Below are positions 9,187 through 18,003 of a stretch of DNA of 64,000 nucleotides, piece by piece. The stretch lies in NCBI GenBank assembly GCA_965222345.1, contig CBDCTS010000007.1, positions 1,798,001 to 1,862,000 on the forward strand, in the 5' to 3' direction. Under the pieces are notes generated by a model. The model did not search any database and was not told the DNA's origin. It saw nothing but the letters and a program-made list of their open reading frames with translations. Both the position numbers and the translations under genes were made by a program. The number at the start of each line of letters is the position of its first letter. Position 1 is the first letter of the stretch. The DNA comes from JADFGZ01 sp965222345 (GTDB lineage Bacteria > Acidobacteriota > Terriglobia > 2-12-FULL-54-10).

Positions 9187-10062
9187 ATGGCCATTCATAA
9201 TGTAACCGTAATTGGAGCCGGCCTGATGGGCCGCGGCATCGCCCACGTGGCGGCGCTCGGCGGGTATCAGACCACGATGGTGGATGTCACCGACGACATC
9301 TTGCAAGCCGCGCTCGCAAACATTCGCGGCGAGATGGAAAAAGGGGTCGCGCGCGGCAAGCTCGCGGCGGAAGCCAAAGACCAGGCGCTGGCGCGGCTGA
9401 CGCTCGCGACGAGCCAGGAAAAGGCCGCCCAAGACGCCGACCTGATTATCGAAGCCGTCCCGGAAGATATGAAGATCAAGGCCGACACCTTCACGCGCTT
9501 GGACAAGGCCGCTCCCGCCCACGCCATCCTGGCCTCGAACACCTCCTCGCTTAGCGTTACGGAGATGGCTGCCTTCACCGGCCGCGCGCCTCGCTTCCTG
9601 GGAATGCACTTTTTCAATCCCGTTCACAAGATGAAGCTGCTCGAAATTGTGGCCGCGCTGGAGACTGCCGAGGAAACCATCCAAATCGCCAAACAGGTGG
9701 GACAGCAGATGGGCAAGGAGACCGTGGTAGTGAATGAAGCGCCGGGCTTCATCACCAGCCGCGTCAACGCCATGATCGGCAACGAGGCGTTTTGTATGCT
9801 ACAGGAAGGCGTTGCTACCGCTGAAGACATCGACAAGGCCTGCAAGCTCGGGCTGAACCATCCCATGGGGCCTTTTGAGATGGTAGACCTGGTGGGGCTG
9901 GATACGCGTCTGCACGTGCTCGAGTATCTCCACAAAACGCTGGGAGAGAAGTTCCGCCCCTCTCCGCTGATGGTGCAGTACGTGAAGGCCGGACGGCTGG
10001 GCCGCAAAACCGGCCGGGGGGTGCATGAATATCCCCAGGCGAAGGGTCAGACAAAAGCCTGA
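9187..10062 (+). CDS. 3-hydroxyacyl-CoA (3-hydroxybutyryl-CoA) dehydrogenase
   Basis: NAD-dependent oxidation of 3-hydroxyacyl-CoA to 3-oxoacyl-CoA in beta-oxidation or butyrate-type metabolism. The 291-residue protein opens with the dinucleotide-binding GAGLMGRGIAHVAALGGY. It carries ASNTSSLSVTEMA and GMHFFNPVHKMKLLEIV (the HFFNP motif with catalytic His about residue 140), and the C-terminal dimerisation domain GLNHPMGPFEMVDLVGLDT. The length equals single-function members such as Hbd/PaaH. The start has GGAGG at a good distance. An enoyl-CoA hydratase gene follows after 66 bases, so the two form a beta-oxidation pair. Confidence 0.92.
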   Translation: MAIHNVTVIGAGLMGRGIAHVAALGGYQTTMVDVTDDILQAALANIRGEMEKGVARGKLAAEAKDQALARLTLATSQEKAAQDADLIIEAVPEDMKIKADTFTRLDKAAPAHAILASNTSSLSVTEMAAFTGRAPRFLGMHFFNPVHKMKLLEIVAALETAEETIQIAKQVGQQMGKETVVVNEAPGFITSRVNAMIGNEAFCMLQEGVATAEDIDKACKLGLNHPMGPFEMVDLVGLDTRLHVLEYLHKTLGEKFRPSPLMVQYVKAGRLGRKTGRGVHEYPQAKGQTKA

Positions 10063-10128
10063 CTCGTTTTGCCGACACGCCTTCATTCAGCTACTTATTT
10101 TTCAGGATCAATGAATAGGAGACTCTCA

Positions 10129-10902
10129 GTGGAGTGGAAAAATATTAAGCTCGAAGAGGACAATGGAATATGGACGCTGATGATTAACCGCCCCGAGATG
10201 CGCAACGCACTCGATGCGACCACAGTGAAGGAATTCCGCGAGGCGCTGGCGAGTTTGGACACCGGCAAAGCGGGGGTTTTGATCCTGACTGGGTCGGGCG
10301 GCAAGGCGTTCGTCTCCGGCGCTGATATCGGGGACCTGCGCAGCCGCACCAAGAAGCAGGCGCTCGAGGCCATCAACACCGGACTGTTTGCGGAGGTGGA
10401 GAATTTTGCATGGCCCGTGATCGGCGCCGTCAACGGATTTGCTCTGGGCGGCGGCTGCGAGTTGACGCTGGCCTGCGACATCCGGATCGCGAGCGAGAAC
10501 GCCCGGTTCGGTTTTCCGGAGACCAGCCTGGGGATCATTCCCGGAGCCGGAGGCACGCAGCGCCTCCCCCGGCTGATGGGCCTGGCCCGCGCCAAGGAAT
10601 GGGTCCTGACCGGCGATATCTATGACGCCCGGGAAGCCGAGCGGCTGGGCTTGATCAGCCGCGTGGTGCCGCAGGAAAAACTGATGGAGACGGCGAAGGA
10701 GCTGGCGCGTAAAATCCTGAGCCGTGCCCCTCTGGCCGTCAGGCTGGCCAAGCTCGCGCTCAACGCCTCTTCTCGCGCACCGCTCGACAGCGGGCTAACC
10801 ATTGAGATGCTGGCCCAAGGGATTCTATTTGAATCCAAGGACAAGTATGAGGGGATGACCGCGTTCCTCGAAAGGCGCAAATCCAAGTTTACCGGCGAGT
10901 AG
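10129..10902 (+). CDS. enoyl-CoA hydratase/isomerase family protein
   Basis: Crotonase-fold enzyme expected to hydrate 2-enoyl-CoA, the step before the dehydrogenase encoded just upstream. Oxyanion-hole segments GGKAFVSGADI and NGFALGGGCELTLACDI are present, as is FGFPETSLGIIPGAGGTQRL, which carries the catalytic Glu. Start choice: GTG at 10129 has AGGAG seven bases upstream and gives the usual 257 residues; ATG at 10111 is possible but has poor spacing. The family is broad (hydratase, isomerase, hydrolase), but the neighbour supports hydratase. Confidence 0.9.
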   Translation: MEWKNIKLEEDNGIWTLMINRPEMRNALDATTVKEFREALASLDTGKAGVLILTGSGGKAFVSGADIGDLRSRTKKQALEAINTGLFAEVENFAWPVIGAVNGFALGGGCELTLACDIRIASENARFGFPETSLGIIPGAGGTQRLPRLMGLARAKEWVLTGDIYDAREAERLGLISRVVPQEKLMETAKELARKILSRAPLAVRLAKLALNASSRAPLDSGLTIEMLAQGILFESKDKYEGMTAFLERRKSKFTGE

Positions 10903-10967
10903 CAGTAAGGAAGACGGCACTCGCAATCGCTGGCGTGTTGTTTGCGAACGGGATGTGAGAAAGAACG

Positions 10968-11492
10968 ATGCCGCAGATCGAAATTACTCAGGGAGACATC
11001 ACCGAAGCCGACGTCGAGGCCGTGGTGAATGCCGCCAACCATGACTTGCAACTGGGCGGCGGCGTGGCCGGGGCCATCCTCCGAAAAGGCGGCCCTTCCA
11101 TACAGCAGGAGTGCAACCGTATCGGTCGCGTGCCGCTGGGAGAGGCGGCAATCACCGGCGGGGGACAACTGAAGGCCGGCTACGTGATCCACGCCGCCAG
11201 CATGCAGCTCGGCGGTCAGACGACCGTGGAAAACCTCCAAGCCTCCACGCGCAACAGCTTGCTGCGGGCCGAGGAAAAGAAAATCCGAAGCATCGCTTTT
11301 CCCGCCGTCGGAACCGGGATCGCAGGCTTTGACACCCGGCGCTGCGCCGAGATCATGCTGCGGACCGCGGTAGACCATCTGAAGGAAAAAACTTCTCTCG
11401 AACGGGTGCTCTTTGTCCTGTTCGACAGCCAAAGCCGGGAGATTTTTGAGGAAACCTGGAAAACGCTCGCGAAAGAATCGCCGCGATCCTAG
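10968..11492 (+). CDS. macro domain protein (ADP-ribosyl/O-acetyl-ADP-ribose hydrolase type)
   Basis: A single macro domain of 174 residues, the length of free-standing YmdB/MacroD-like proteins, expected to hydrolyse O-acetyl-ADP-ribose or remove ADP-ribose from proteins. Binding motifs are visible: VNAANHDLQLGGGVAGAIL (about residues 23-41), QLKAGYVIHAAS (about 74-85) and AFPAVGTGIAGFD (about 109-121). It lies 65 bases after the enoyl-CoA hydratase and before two unrelated genes on the same strand. A functional link to acyl-CoA turnover is possible but not shown by the sequence. Confidence 0.88.
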   Translation: MPQIEITQGDITEADVEAVVNAANHDLQLGGGVAGAILRKGGPSIQQECNRIGRVPLGEAAITGGGQLKAGYVIHAASMQLGGQTTVENLQASTRNSLLRAEEKKIRSIAFPAVGTGIAGFDTRRCAEIMLRTAVDHLKEKTSLERVLFVLFDSQSREIFEETWKTLAKESPRS

Positions 11493-11557
11493 AAGTTCAC
11501 CTCCCGTCACCCCTTGCTTTTTGTTCCGTGCTCCGCAGGGAACCCCGAAAGGCTTCG

Positions 11558-11836
11558 ATGAAGATGAACGGAAAGTCCGGTATCGAAAAGGTGCGCCAGG
11601 AACTGGCGCGGTACGAGCACCCGCTGTTTGACTTCTCCGCCAGGGAAAAAGGCGAAGCGGTGGAGGTAATGATCGATTTTCGGAATAAGGACATGGGGAT
11701 TCATACCTACTATTACGAAGTCCACCCCCGCGACCTGGCCCACACACAGTTCCCCTGGACCTTCGAGCGGCAGATCTACGATTGCCTGCACGATTACATC
11801 GTGGAGATGTTTACGCGGACGCCTCCAATGAAGTAG
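11558..11836 (+). CDS. conserved-looking small hypothetical protein
   Basis: A 92-residue soluble protein without a signal peptide. It has an N-terminal basic helix (IEKVRQELARYEHPLFDF) and a C-terminal part rich in aromatic residues and His (IHTYYYEVHPRDLAHTQFPW). I do not recognise the family. The ATG at 11558 follows GAAAGG at 5 bases; an ATG two codons later is equally possible. It is closely spaced between the macro-domain gene (65 bases) and the MidA-type methyltransferase (24 bases), so probably one operon. Confidence 0.65.
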   Translation: MKMNGKSGIEKVRQELARYEHPLFDFSAREKGEAVEVMIDFRNKDMGIHTYYYEVHPRDLAHTQFPWTFERQIYDCLHDYIVEMFTRTPPMK

Positions 11837-11860
11837 ATGCAGATGCAAATGAAGTGAGCG

Positions 11861-12979
11861 ATGCCCTCCCAACCGCCTCTCTTGCCGGTCATTCGGGACC
11901 TGATCCGCGCCTCCGGCCCCATCACGTTTCACCGCTTTATGGAGCTTTGCCTCTATCATCCGCAACACGGATACTACAACTCCAGCAGGGTCAGGCTGGG
12001 AGCGACCGGAGATTTCTACACCAGCGCGCACGTCGCGCCGGTGTTCGCGCGGATTCTGGCACGGCACTTCCAGCGGACCTGGGTTGCCCTCGGCAAACCG
12101 GACCCCTACGACTTGGTCGAACTGGGGCCCGGCGACGGACTGCTGGCAAGCGAGCTGTTCTCCTGGATCGGCCGGCGGTTCCCCGACATGTCCGCCTGCC
12201 TGCGCTATACCGCAGTAGAGCAAAGCGCGCGCTTCCGAAAACGCTTGCAGGAAAGTCTCAGCCGATACGGCAGCCGGACCGGAATCGCCGAGGACCTGAC
12301 TGCGGGGCCTGAAGCGGGATTCCAAGGCAGCGTCTTCGCCAATGAATTCTTTGACGCCCTTCCCATACACATGCTGTTCTGGAGAGACGGGCGCTGGAGG
12401 GAACGCTATGTTTCGCTCAGTGGCGAGGAGCTGGCTTGGCACGAAGGCGAGCCGAGCACGCCGGAGTTGACGCAAGAGGCCGAACTGCGATTCGTTCCGA
12501 GCCTGGAAAGTACAGAACGAGAAAATGGCTGGGTAGCCGAAATCTGCCCGCGGGCCGGAACTTGGATTGAAAGAATCAGCGGGCGCCTGCAAAGAGGCGA
12601 GATACTGCTGATTGACTATGGCTACACTTTGGAGGAGTGGCAACGGGGCCGTTTTCCCCAGGGAAGCGCCCTGGGCTATCGCAAGCATCAAACGGTCGGC
12701 GATCTGCTGTCGCATCCCGGCGAACAGGACCTCACGGCGCACGTGAACTTTTCGCAATTGACGGCGGCTGGAAAGCAGTGCGACATGCCGGTTCGCGATT
12801 TGCAATCGCAGGCAAGTTTTCTGATGAAGCTCGGCCAGGAGGACGAGTTCGGAGAGGTGTTTGCTGACTGCGATTCCGAGGTGGAACGCATCCGTCGCTC
12901 CCAACTGCTAAAGACGTTGATTCTGCCTCAAGGTATGGGGGAGGCGTTCCGCGTTCTGAGGATGGAGAAAGCGTTATGA
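11861..12979 (+). CDS. SAM-dependent methyltransferase, MidA/NDUFAF7 family (COG1565)
   Basis: A 372-residue protein with the hallmarks of the family that in mitochondria methylates a complex I subunit. The N-terminus ITFHRFMELCLYHPQHGYYN is diagnostic. SAM motif I is LVELGPGDGLLASELFSWIG (about residues 86-105), then GSVFANEFFDALPIHML and ILLIDYGYTLEEWQRGRFPQ. The frame starts with ATG 24 bases after the preceding small gene. Bacterial members are little studied, so a respiratory-complex role here would be by analogy only. Confidence 0.85.
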   Translation: MPSQPPLLPVIRDLIRASGPITFHRFMELCLYHPQHGYYNSSRVRLGATGDFYTSAHVAPVFARILARHFQRTWVALGKPDPYDLVELGPGDGLLASELFSWIGRRFPDMSACLRYTAVEQSARFRKRLQESLSRYGSRTGIAEDLTAGPEAGFQGSVFANEFFDALPIHMLFWRDGRWRERYVSLSGEELAWHEGEPSTPELTQEAELRFVPSLESTERENGWVAEICPRAGTWIERISGRLQRGEILLIDYGYTLEEWQRGRFPQGSALGYRKHQTVGDLLSHPGEQDLTAHVNFSQLTAAGKQCDMPVRDLQSQASFLMKLGQEDEFGEVFADCDSEVERIRRSQLLKTLILPQGMGEAFRVLRMEKAL

Positions 12980-12998
12980 CCGTTCGCCGAAGCGTCTT

Positions 12999-13718
12999 TC
13001 AGGGCAAAGGCAGCAGCGGCTCCTGGTCCGGGCGGAGTTGCTGGTCCAAGGCGTTGAGCAGCGCCGCGGTCGCCGAGTAGCTTCCCATCAGAGACACCAG
13101 GTTAACCACCCCCTGCCGGCCGAACGTCTCCACGGCGCTGGCAAAGGTCTCCGAGCGGACTTTTTTCTCCTGAAACAGCTCCCGGCCAAAACGAATGATG
13201 AGGGCTTCGGTCTCTCCGAGTCCCGCAATGGGTCTGCGGTATTTGACGATGTCGATGATCTCCGGCTCGAGGCCTTCCCGCAGGCCGGCCGGTTCATGAG
13301 CGGTCCACTCAAACTGGTTGTCCATCTCGCGAGCCGTCACCAGAATCGCCAGCTCCCGCAAGCGCGGGTCCATGCCGGATTCATAACGAAGGTATCGGTT
13401 TGCAGCGCTCAGGTGCTCCGCGACGCGGGGACTGTGCAGCCGGATTCCGCCCGGTCCCCGCAACCCGGCCAGCGCGCGCGATTCGGGGCTGACGTATGAG
13501 TCGTAGAGCTGCTGACCGCGTTCATCCAAATCTTCCCGTTGGATCAAGGGAAGACGGGACCCTGAGTCGGGATAAATGTCATCGGGAGTCGTCGCTGGAG
13601 CTTCCGCCGCATCGCGTGCCGCAGCCGGAGAACTCTGCTCCGGAGTGCCGATCGTACTGCACCCCAGCAATGCCACCCCCACCACCATCAGCGCCGTTAG
13701 TGATTGAAATCCTGTCAT
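12999..13718 (-). CDS. lipoprotein with carboxymuconolactone decarboxylase-like domain
   Basis: From ATG at 13718 the protein has 239 residues with a lipoprotein signal (SLTALMVVGVALLGCSTIG, lipobox LLGC). The mature part contains LRELAILVTAREMDNQFEWTAHE, an all-helical CMD/AhpD-like core with the conserved EWTAHE segment; Cys pairs typical of AhpD peroxidase are absent. A longer upstream frame exists but the lipobox fixes the start. The gene is convergent with the MidA gene (stops 19 bases apart). The family includes decarboxylases and many proteins without known activity; membrane anchoring is unusual for it. Confidence 0.75.
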   Translation of the reverse strand: MTGFQSLTALMVVGVALLGCSTIGTPEQSSPAAARDAAEAPATTPDDIYPDSGSRLPLIQREDLDERGQQLYDSYVSPESRALAGLRGPGGIRLHSPRVAEHLSAANRYLRYESGMDPRLRELAILVTAREMDNQFEWTAHEPAGLREGLEPEIIDIVKYRRPIAGLGETEALIIRFGRELFQEKKVRSETFASAVETFGRQGVVNLVSLMGSYSATAALLNALDQQLRPDQEPLLPLP

Positions 13719-13851
13719 CTCGCATCTCCTGCTGGAACTCTGCATAGGATTGTACAACGAAATAGAAATGGAAAAGGATGTTACGTCCTGTCGAGCGGTT
13801 GGAGAGGCTCGCACCGGCACGCCACTCACCCCTGCAAAGACAACTCGAAAA

Positions 13852-14190
13852 TCAAGCAGCGGCCGGCTTCCGCTTCGCCAGCATCAGCAAACCGGAGACA
13901 AGCAACAACGTGTTCGACACTCCAACCCATTTCAAGGAGCCGGGAACACCCAGCGTATAGAGACCCACCGGAATGAAGGAAAGCGCAAACACCACAAACA
14001 TCCAGAGGGGTCTTGCCTTCCAAGCTGCCACCGCCCCCACCAGAGCCAGCCCGAGCATCAGAGCCGCGATGGCGTAGGTGCCCGCAGTGACTCCCGCAAT
14101 TCCTATACGGATTGAAAAGAGGAATACGAGCCAAAGACTGAAGGTGGCCGCCGAGGCAGCCAAACCGATCGAACGGCCAGCTTGCCACAT
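13852..14190 (-). CDS. small integral membrane protein, unknown function
   Basis: A 112-residue protein with about four predicted membrane segments (ATFSLWLVFLFSIRIGIAGV, YAIAALMLGLALVGAVAAW, LWMFVVFALSFIPVGLYTL, NTLLLVSGLLML) and a basic C-terminal tail. No family recognised. It lies 18 bases downstream of the M1-like peptidase gene on the same strand, so it is probably co-transcribed with it. Confidence 0.65.
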   Translation of the reverse strand: MWQAGRSIGLAASAATFSLWLVFLFSIRIGIAGVTAGTYAIAALMLGLALVGAVAAWKARPLWMFVVFALSFIPVGLYTLGVPGSLKWVGVSNTLLLVSGLLMLAKRKPAAA

Positions 14191-14208
14191 GCACCTCTCC
14201 CTTCAGAA

Positions 14209-16281
14209 TCAGCCTGGGCTGCTGGTTTCCCGGCCACCCCGCTGGTAAGGCTGCTGGAGATACTCATTGGCCACCGCCTGTGCCCCTTGGGTGTCGTCCT
14301 TGGTCCGCACGGCCTGCTGGTATTCGTTGACGGCGCGGTCCCGCTGGCCCGTCACGTCGAAGATCTGCCCGAGATAAATGTGGCTCCAAACCTCCGTCCA
14401 CAGGGGCTCCAGATCCCCGTTGAGCGCTTCGCGGAAGGCATTGGCGGCGGACTGGTAATTCCGGAGAAGGAAAAACACCTCGCCGACACGGTAGTGGGCG
14501 AGCGAGCTGATACGGCTGATATCCAGGGCCTGCTGGTATTCCTCCAGAGCGCCGGAATAGTCCCGCTGCTCGACGGCCATCTCGCCCCGGGCGATAGCAA
14601 CTCTCAGGCGAACCGAGTCATTGTACTTCAGCACCCGGTTATTGGGGTCCACCAGAACCCGGCGCGGCTTCCCGAAAGTTTCAATCGAAAATTCTGAAGA
14701 CCGGCCCATTACCTGGACCCGTTCGGTCACCGGGTCGCCGTCGGTTTCCACTTCGAGTTCCACGGGCATGCTGAAGGTGTCCATATCCTGCTCGATTTTC
14801 CCCACTACCTTAAAGCCGTCCGGCACCCGGTAGACGACGTATTCAGCCTCGAAATTGGAGGCCCCCGTGGACTCGATCCACTGAAGAAAAAATTGCCTTA
14901 TATCCTGGGAGCTGGCCTGCTCCAACTCCATGCGAAAGTCTTCCGTGGTGGCGGAACGGAAGGCAAACCGGTCTGAAAATTGCCGGAGGGCCTGGAAGAA
15001 AGCCTCATCTCCGATCACCCAGCGGAGCATGTGGAGGACGACGCCGCTCTTGTCGTGGACGATGGACTTGAATTGGGGAGAAAAGTCGGTCAAGCTACCG
15101 GCTGCGCTGATGGGAACCGTGTCGTGGGTCAGGGCCTCGACGGACATCTCCCGCATGCGCTCCTCGAGCGCCGCTTCCCCGCCCAGGTGTTCCAAGTACA
15201 GAGCTTCCGAATAGGTAGCCAAACCGTGGTCCAGCCACAGGTCAGCCAGCGTGGCCGGACTCACCAGCGCGCGCCACCACTGCTGCGAAATCTCATGCGC
15301 CAGCAAACGGTAGTTGACATCGGAGCCGATGGCGCGTGATGCCAGAAACACCACTCCGGGAGCCGAGTATCCCCCCAGGGAGCGGTCATCGATCTCCACA
15401 ATCGAAAGGTCCGCCTGCGGGGGCAGCCCAAACCGGCCGCTGAAGAAATTCATCATCCGGGCCGTCTCTTCGCCGTAGGTCCGGGCCATTCCATAGTTTT
15501 TCCCGGAAAAATAGACGTTCATGGTGAGGCCCTCTGCATTCACCACTTCCGGTTGTAGAGGAACCACGGCGAGGCTTCCGGCGAGCTGCGGTTGCTGGTA
15601 GGAAAACGAGAACCGCAGCTTGTCCTCGTTCCAGGCTGGAGGCTGGGACTTGCCGCCGAAGACTACATTGAACCCGGAGGGAACCGTGATACCGATCTCA
15701 GCCGTGTAACGGCTGGTGGGGTAGCCGATCAGCGGGAACCACCGCGCCGGATAGAGCAAATAGGACCCTTCTTCTCCGACGTAGGCCAGCCGGACTCCCT
15801 CCGCCGGACTGTAGTCTGCATTCTCAAAGACCCCTTCGTACTCAAAGGTGATGGTTGCTGTCTGGTCCTTGGGAAGCACCTGACCCAGGCTCACCGAGAG
15901 AGTCAGATTGTCAGCGCCGCGCTGGGCTGAAAGAGCATCTCCTTGTTCATTCTCAATGTTGGTCGGAAACAGGTTGTTGTTGAGCTCAAATTCCAGCGAG
16001 TACACGTCTTCCAAAGCCTGAAAGCGAATCTGGGCCCTGGCCTGTATCTGATGCGTTTCGGGAAACAACTCGGCTTCGATCACATAATGCTGGACAGCAA
16101 CGGGGTCTCGGAACTCCTGGAAATCGCCAAAAAAATCGTCCCTCACCAGTTGCGGCCGGGCGTCTTCCTGTTCGCTGTACTGTGCCGGGACACCGCTTGG
16201 GAACAGGAACACCAGAAAAGCGAGCGCCAGTATTCCCATTTGGACCTTCCCCCGCGAGCGCAGGAAATCGCTCCTTCTCAT
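14209..16281 (-). CDS. exported M1 peptidase-like protein with altered zinc ligands and C-terminal TPRs
   Basis: About 690 residues with a signal peptide (MGILALAFLVFLFPSGVPA). The aminopeptidase-N fold is recognisable: SAPGVVFLASR, LLAHEISQQWW and LADLWLDHGLATYSEALYLE. The active-site motif HExxH-(18)-E is changed: it reads H329-E-I-S-Q333 and His352 where the third ligand Glu belongs, so two of three zinc ligands differ while the general-base Glu330 remains. The last 150 residues carry two or three tetratricopeptide-like repeats (YQQALDISRISSLAHYRVGE and following). Either it is a pseudo-peptidase used for binding, or it keeps metal with a His/Gln/His set. The ATG at 16281 gives the best signal peptide; TTG at 16317 is an alternative. 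Confidence 0.78.
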   Translation of the reverse strand: MRRSDFLRSRGKVQMGILALAFLVFLFPSGVPAQYSEQEDARPQLVRDDFFGDFQEFRDPVAVQHYVIEAELFPETHQIQARAQIRFQALEDVYSLEFELNNNLFPTNIENEQGDALSAQRGADNLTLSVSLGQVLPKDQTATITFEYEGVFENADYSPAEGVRLAYVGEEGSYLLYPARWFPLIGYPTSRYTAEIGITVPSGFNVVFGGKSQPPAWNEDKLRFSFSYQQPQLAGSLAVVPLQPEVVNAEGLTMNVYFSGKNYGMARTYGEETARMMNFFSGRFGLPPQADLSIVEIDDRSLGGYSAPGVVFLASRAIGSDVNYRLLAHEISQQWWRALVSPATLADLWLDHGLATYSEALYLEHLGGEAALEERMREMSVEALTHDTVPISAAGSLTDFSPQFKSIVHDKSGVVLHMLRWVIGDEAFFQALRQFSDRFAFRSATTEDFRMELEQASSQDIRQFFLQWIESTGASNFEAEYVVYRVPDGFKVVGKIEQDMDTFSMPVELEVETDGDPVTERVQVMGRSSEFSIETFGKPRRVLVDPNNRVLKYNDSVRLRVAIARGEMAVEQRDYSGALEEYQQALDISRISSLAHYRVGEVFFLLRNYQSAANAFREALNGDLEPLWTEVWSHIYLGQIFDVTGQRDRAVNEYQQAVRTKDDTQGAQAVANEYLQQPYQRGGRETSSPG

Positions 16282-16407
16282 CACTACAAACCGCCGCCAA
16301 TAAAGTGCCTTCGTCAAGATATTATCTCAAAATCAACTTCCAAGCCAAAACAGTTCCGGGGCCGCGTTCTCCAGTTTTCATCCTCAATCCGCCGCCGCCC
16401 TGCCGTT

Positions 16408-17679
16408 TCAGCCGCGCCCGAGGTTCTCTCTCTCTTTCAACATAGATTCGGCAACCGCAACAGAACGTTGTATGGCATCGGCATTTTTTTGCCCTGCAGA
16501 ACCGCCAGGAGCTGCCGGCGGATTCGATGCAGGCGAAGAAGGCGTGCCGGCAATCCCGGCGCGGCTCGGAGCGTTGAGCCGCCCGGCCACTTCCCGGAAC
16601 GCCAGCCGCATCTGGCTGCTCGCTGCCTGGTCTTCCAGCAACTGCCGCAGGTGCGAAGCCACCACCTCCGGCTGGAAGCGGTCTTGAATGAGCTCCGGGA
16701 CGACCTGCCGGCCTGCCACCAAGTTGACCATGCTGTAAAAGCTGGTCTGAACCAGTTTTCGTCCCAGCCACCATGTGGCCGGGGTGACCCGGTAGACGAC
16801 CACCATGGGTGTTCCCAACAGGGCAGTTTCAATGGTGGCCGTGCCGCTGGCGACCACTGCCGCTGCGGAGTGGGCCACGGCATCGTAGGTGCAATCTTCC
16901 ACGACAAAAAAGGGGAGTCCGGATTTTCCCACGCTGGCTCGAAGCAAATCGCCCGTCACAGTGGAGGCCGCCGGGAGGATGAAGCAGTGCTTTCCCTGCT
17001 GCGTCACGTGTTGCGGTGTTTGCTGCACCATGCTCCGGACCATCTCCACCAAAGGAGGAAGATTCAACGAGATTTCCTTCCGGCGGCTGCCCGGCAGAAG
17101 CGCAATCAGAGGCGAGGCCGTCGGAATGCTCCAGCGTTCTCTAAATTCGGAGGCGGTCATGGCAGGAGCCACCCGGCCCACCAACGGGTGCCCCACAAAC
17201 TCCGCCGATACGCCAGCCTTCAGAAAAAACTCCTCCTCAAAAGGAAAGATGCAGAGCAGGCGGTCTACAAACTCGCGCAAGAGGGCCAGCCGGCTGCGCC
17301 GCCATGCCCATACCTGCGGGGCGACGAAGTAGAGGACTTGGACGCCTGCCCGCTTCAACTGTTTCGCCAGCCGCAGGTTGAAGTCCGGGAAGTCGATCAA
17401 AACCGCAAGCGCCGGCCGGCGTTTTCGCAGGGTCCGGCAGAGGAGGCGGAAGGCCTTCCATACCCGCGGCAGACCCGGGAGCACTTCGGCCAGTCCGACC
17501 ATCGCGATCTGATGAGCCTCGACCAGAGTTTCGCATCCAGCAGCCTGCATCTTTGTTCCGCCGCATCCAAAAAAATGCACCGTTCCCAGCCGCTCGCGCA
17601 GGGCTTCGATCAAAAGCGCTCCATACAGGTCTCCGGAAGCCTCACCGGCGGAAATGAAGATGGGAATAGTGGATGCCAC
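16408..17679 (-). CDS. lpxB: lipid-A-disaccharide synthase
   Basis: Glycosyltransferase family 19 enzyme that joins UDP-2,3-diacylglucosamine and lipid X to the lipid A disaccharide at the inner membrane. The 423-residue protein begins IPIFISAGEASGDLYGALLI, the LpxB hallmark. FGCGGTKMQAAGC, MVGLAEVLPGLP, LIDFPDFNLRLAKQLK, YFVAPQVWAWRRSR and EFVGHPLVG follow in family order, as does LLPGSRRKEI. The C-terminal 40 residues are low-complexity and rich in Ala, Pro and Gly, longer than usual. A sigma70-type promoter lies 32 bases upstream. Its presence shows that the organism makes lipopolysaccharide. Confidence 0.95.
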   Translation of the reverse strand: MASTIPIFISAGEASGDLYGALLIEALRERLGTVHFFGCGGTKMQAAGCETLVEAHQIAMVGLAEVLPGLPRVWKAFRLLCRTLRKRRPALAVLIDFPDFNLRLAKQLKRAGVQVLYFVAPQVWAWRRSRLALLREFVDRLLCIFPFEEEFFLKAGVSAEFVGHPLVGRVAPAMTASEFRERWSIPTASPLIALLPGSRRKEISLNLPPLVEMVRSMVQQTPQHVTQQGKHCFILPAASTVTGDLLRASVGKSGLPFFVVEDCTYDAVAHSAAAVVASGTATIETALLGTPMVVVYRVTPATWWLGRKLVQTSFYSMVNLVAGRQVVPELIQDRFQPEVVASHLRQLLEDQAASSQMRLAFREVAGRLNAPSRAGIAGTPSSPASNPPAAPGGSAGQKNADAIQRSVAVAESMLKERENLGRG

Positions 17680-17710
17680 GGAATCCTGTCTGCTAGTATT
17701 GGTTCGCGTA

Positions 17711-17739
17711 ATTATAGGGCGCGCTCACGCCTATGGCAA
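17711..17739 (-). promoter_or_regulatory. sigma70-type promoter of lpxB
   Basis: On the minus strand TTGCCA (17739-17734) and TATAAT (17716-17711) are separated by exactly 17 bases, one mismatch from the two consensus hexamers combined. The -10 box ends 31 bases before the lpxB start codon. Confidence 0.65.
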
Positions 17740-17926
17740 CCGGGGCTGGGGAAAGAAAACCCGTTCCGTTTTCCGCCGACATGACGTAATCTGGAAGCGA
17801 TTGCCCGCAAGAAAACACTTGCAAGCCGGGAGCCTTGAGATGCGCCGCCAACGGTCAAGCGAAAGGCAAACCCCGTCCGCCCAATGTGCGAGAGGAAAAC
17901 CCCTGCGGGCATGGGTTGAATATTTC

Positions 17927-18003
17927 GGGCCTGTAGCTCAGAAGGATAGAGCAGCGGTTTCCTAAACCGCGTGTCGGGGGTTCGAGTCCCTCCAGGCCTA
18001 CCA
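17927..18003 (+). tRNA. tRNA-Arg (anticodon CCT)
   Basis: A complete cloverleaf of 77 bases. Acceptor GGGCCTG pairs with CAGGCCT (one G-U at the first pair); the D-arm is TAGCTCAGAAGGATAGAGCA. The anticodon stem GCGGT/ACCGC encloses TTCCTAA, hence CCT, and the T-arm GGGGGTTCGAGTCCCTC follows. The 3' CCA is encoded. It reads AGG codons. No integrase or attachment duplication is seen beside it. Confidence 0.95.

Noticed and set aside
15943..17784. Long plus-strand open frame of about 610 codons antisense to the M1-like gene and lpxB
   Set aside because: It mirrors two well-supported genes in a high-G+C region, has no family motifs and is rich in Arg, Pro and His as expected for a shadow frame.
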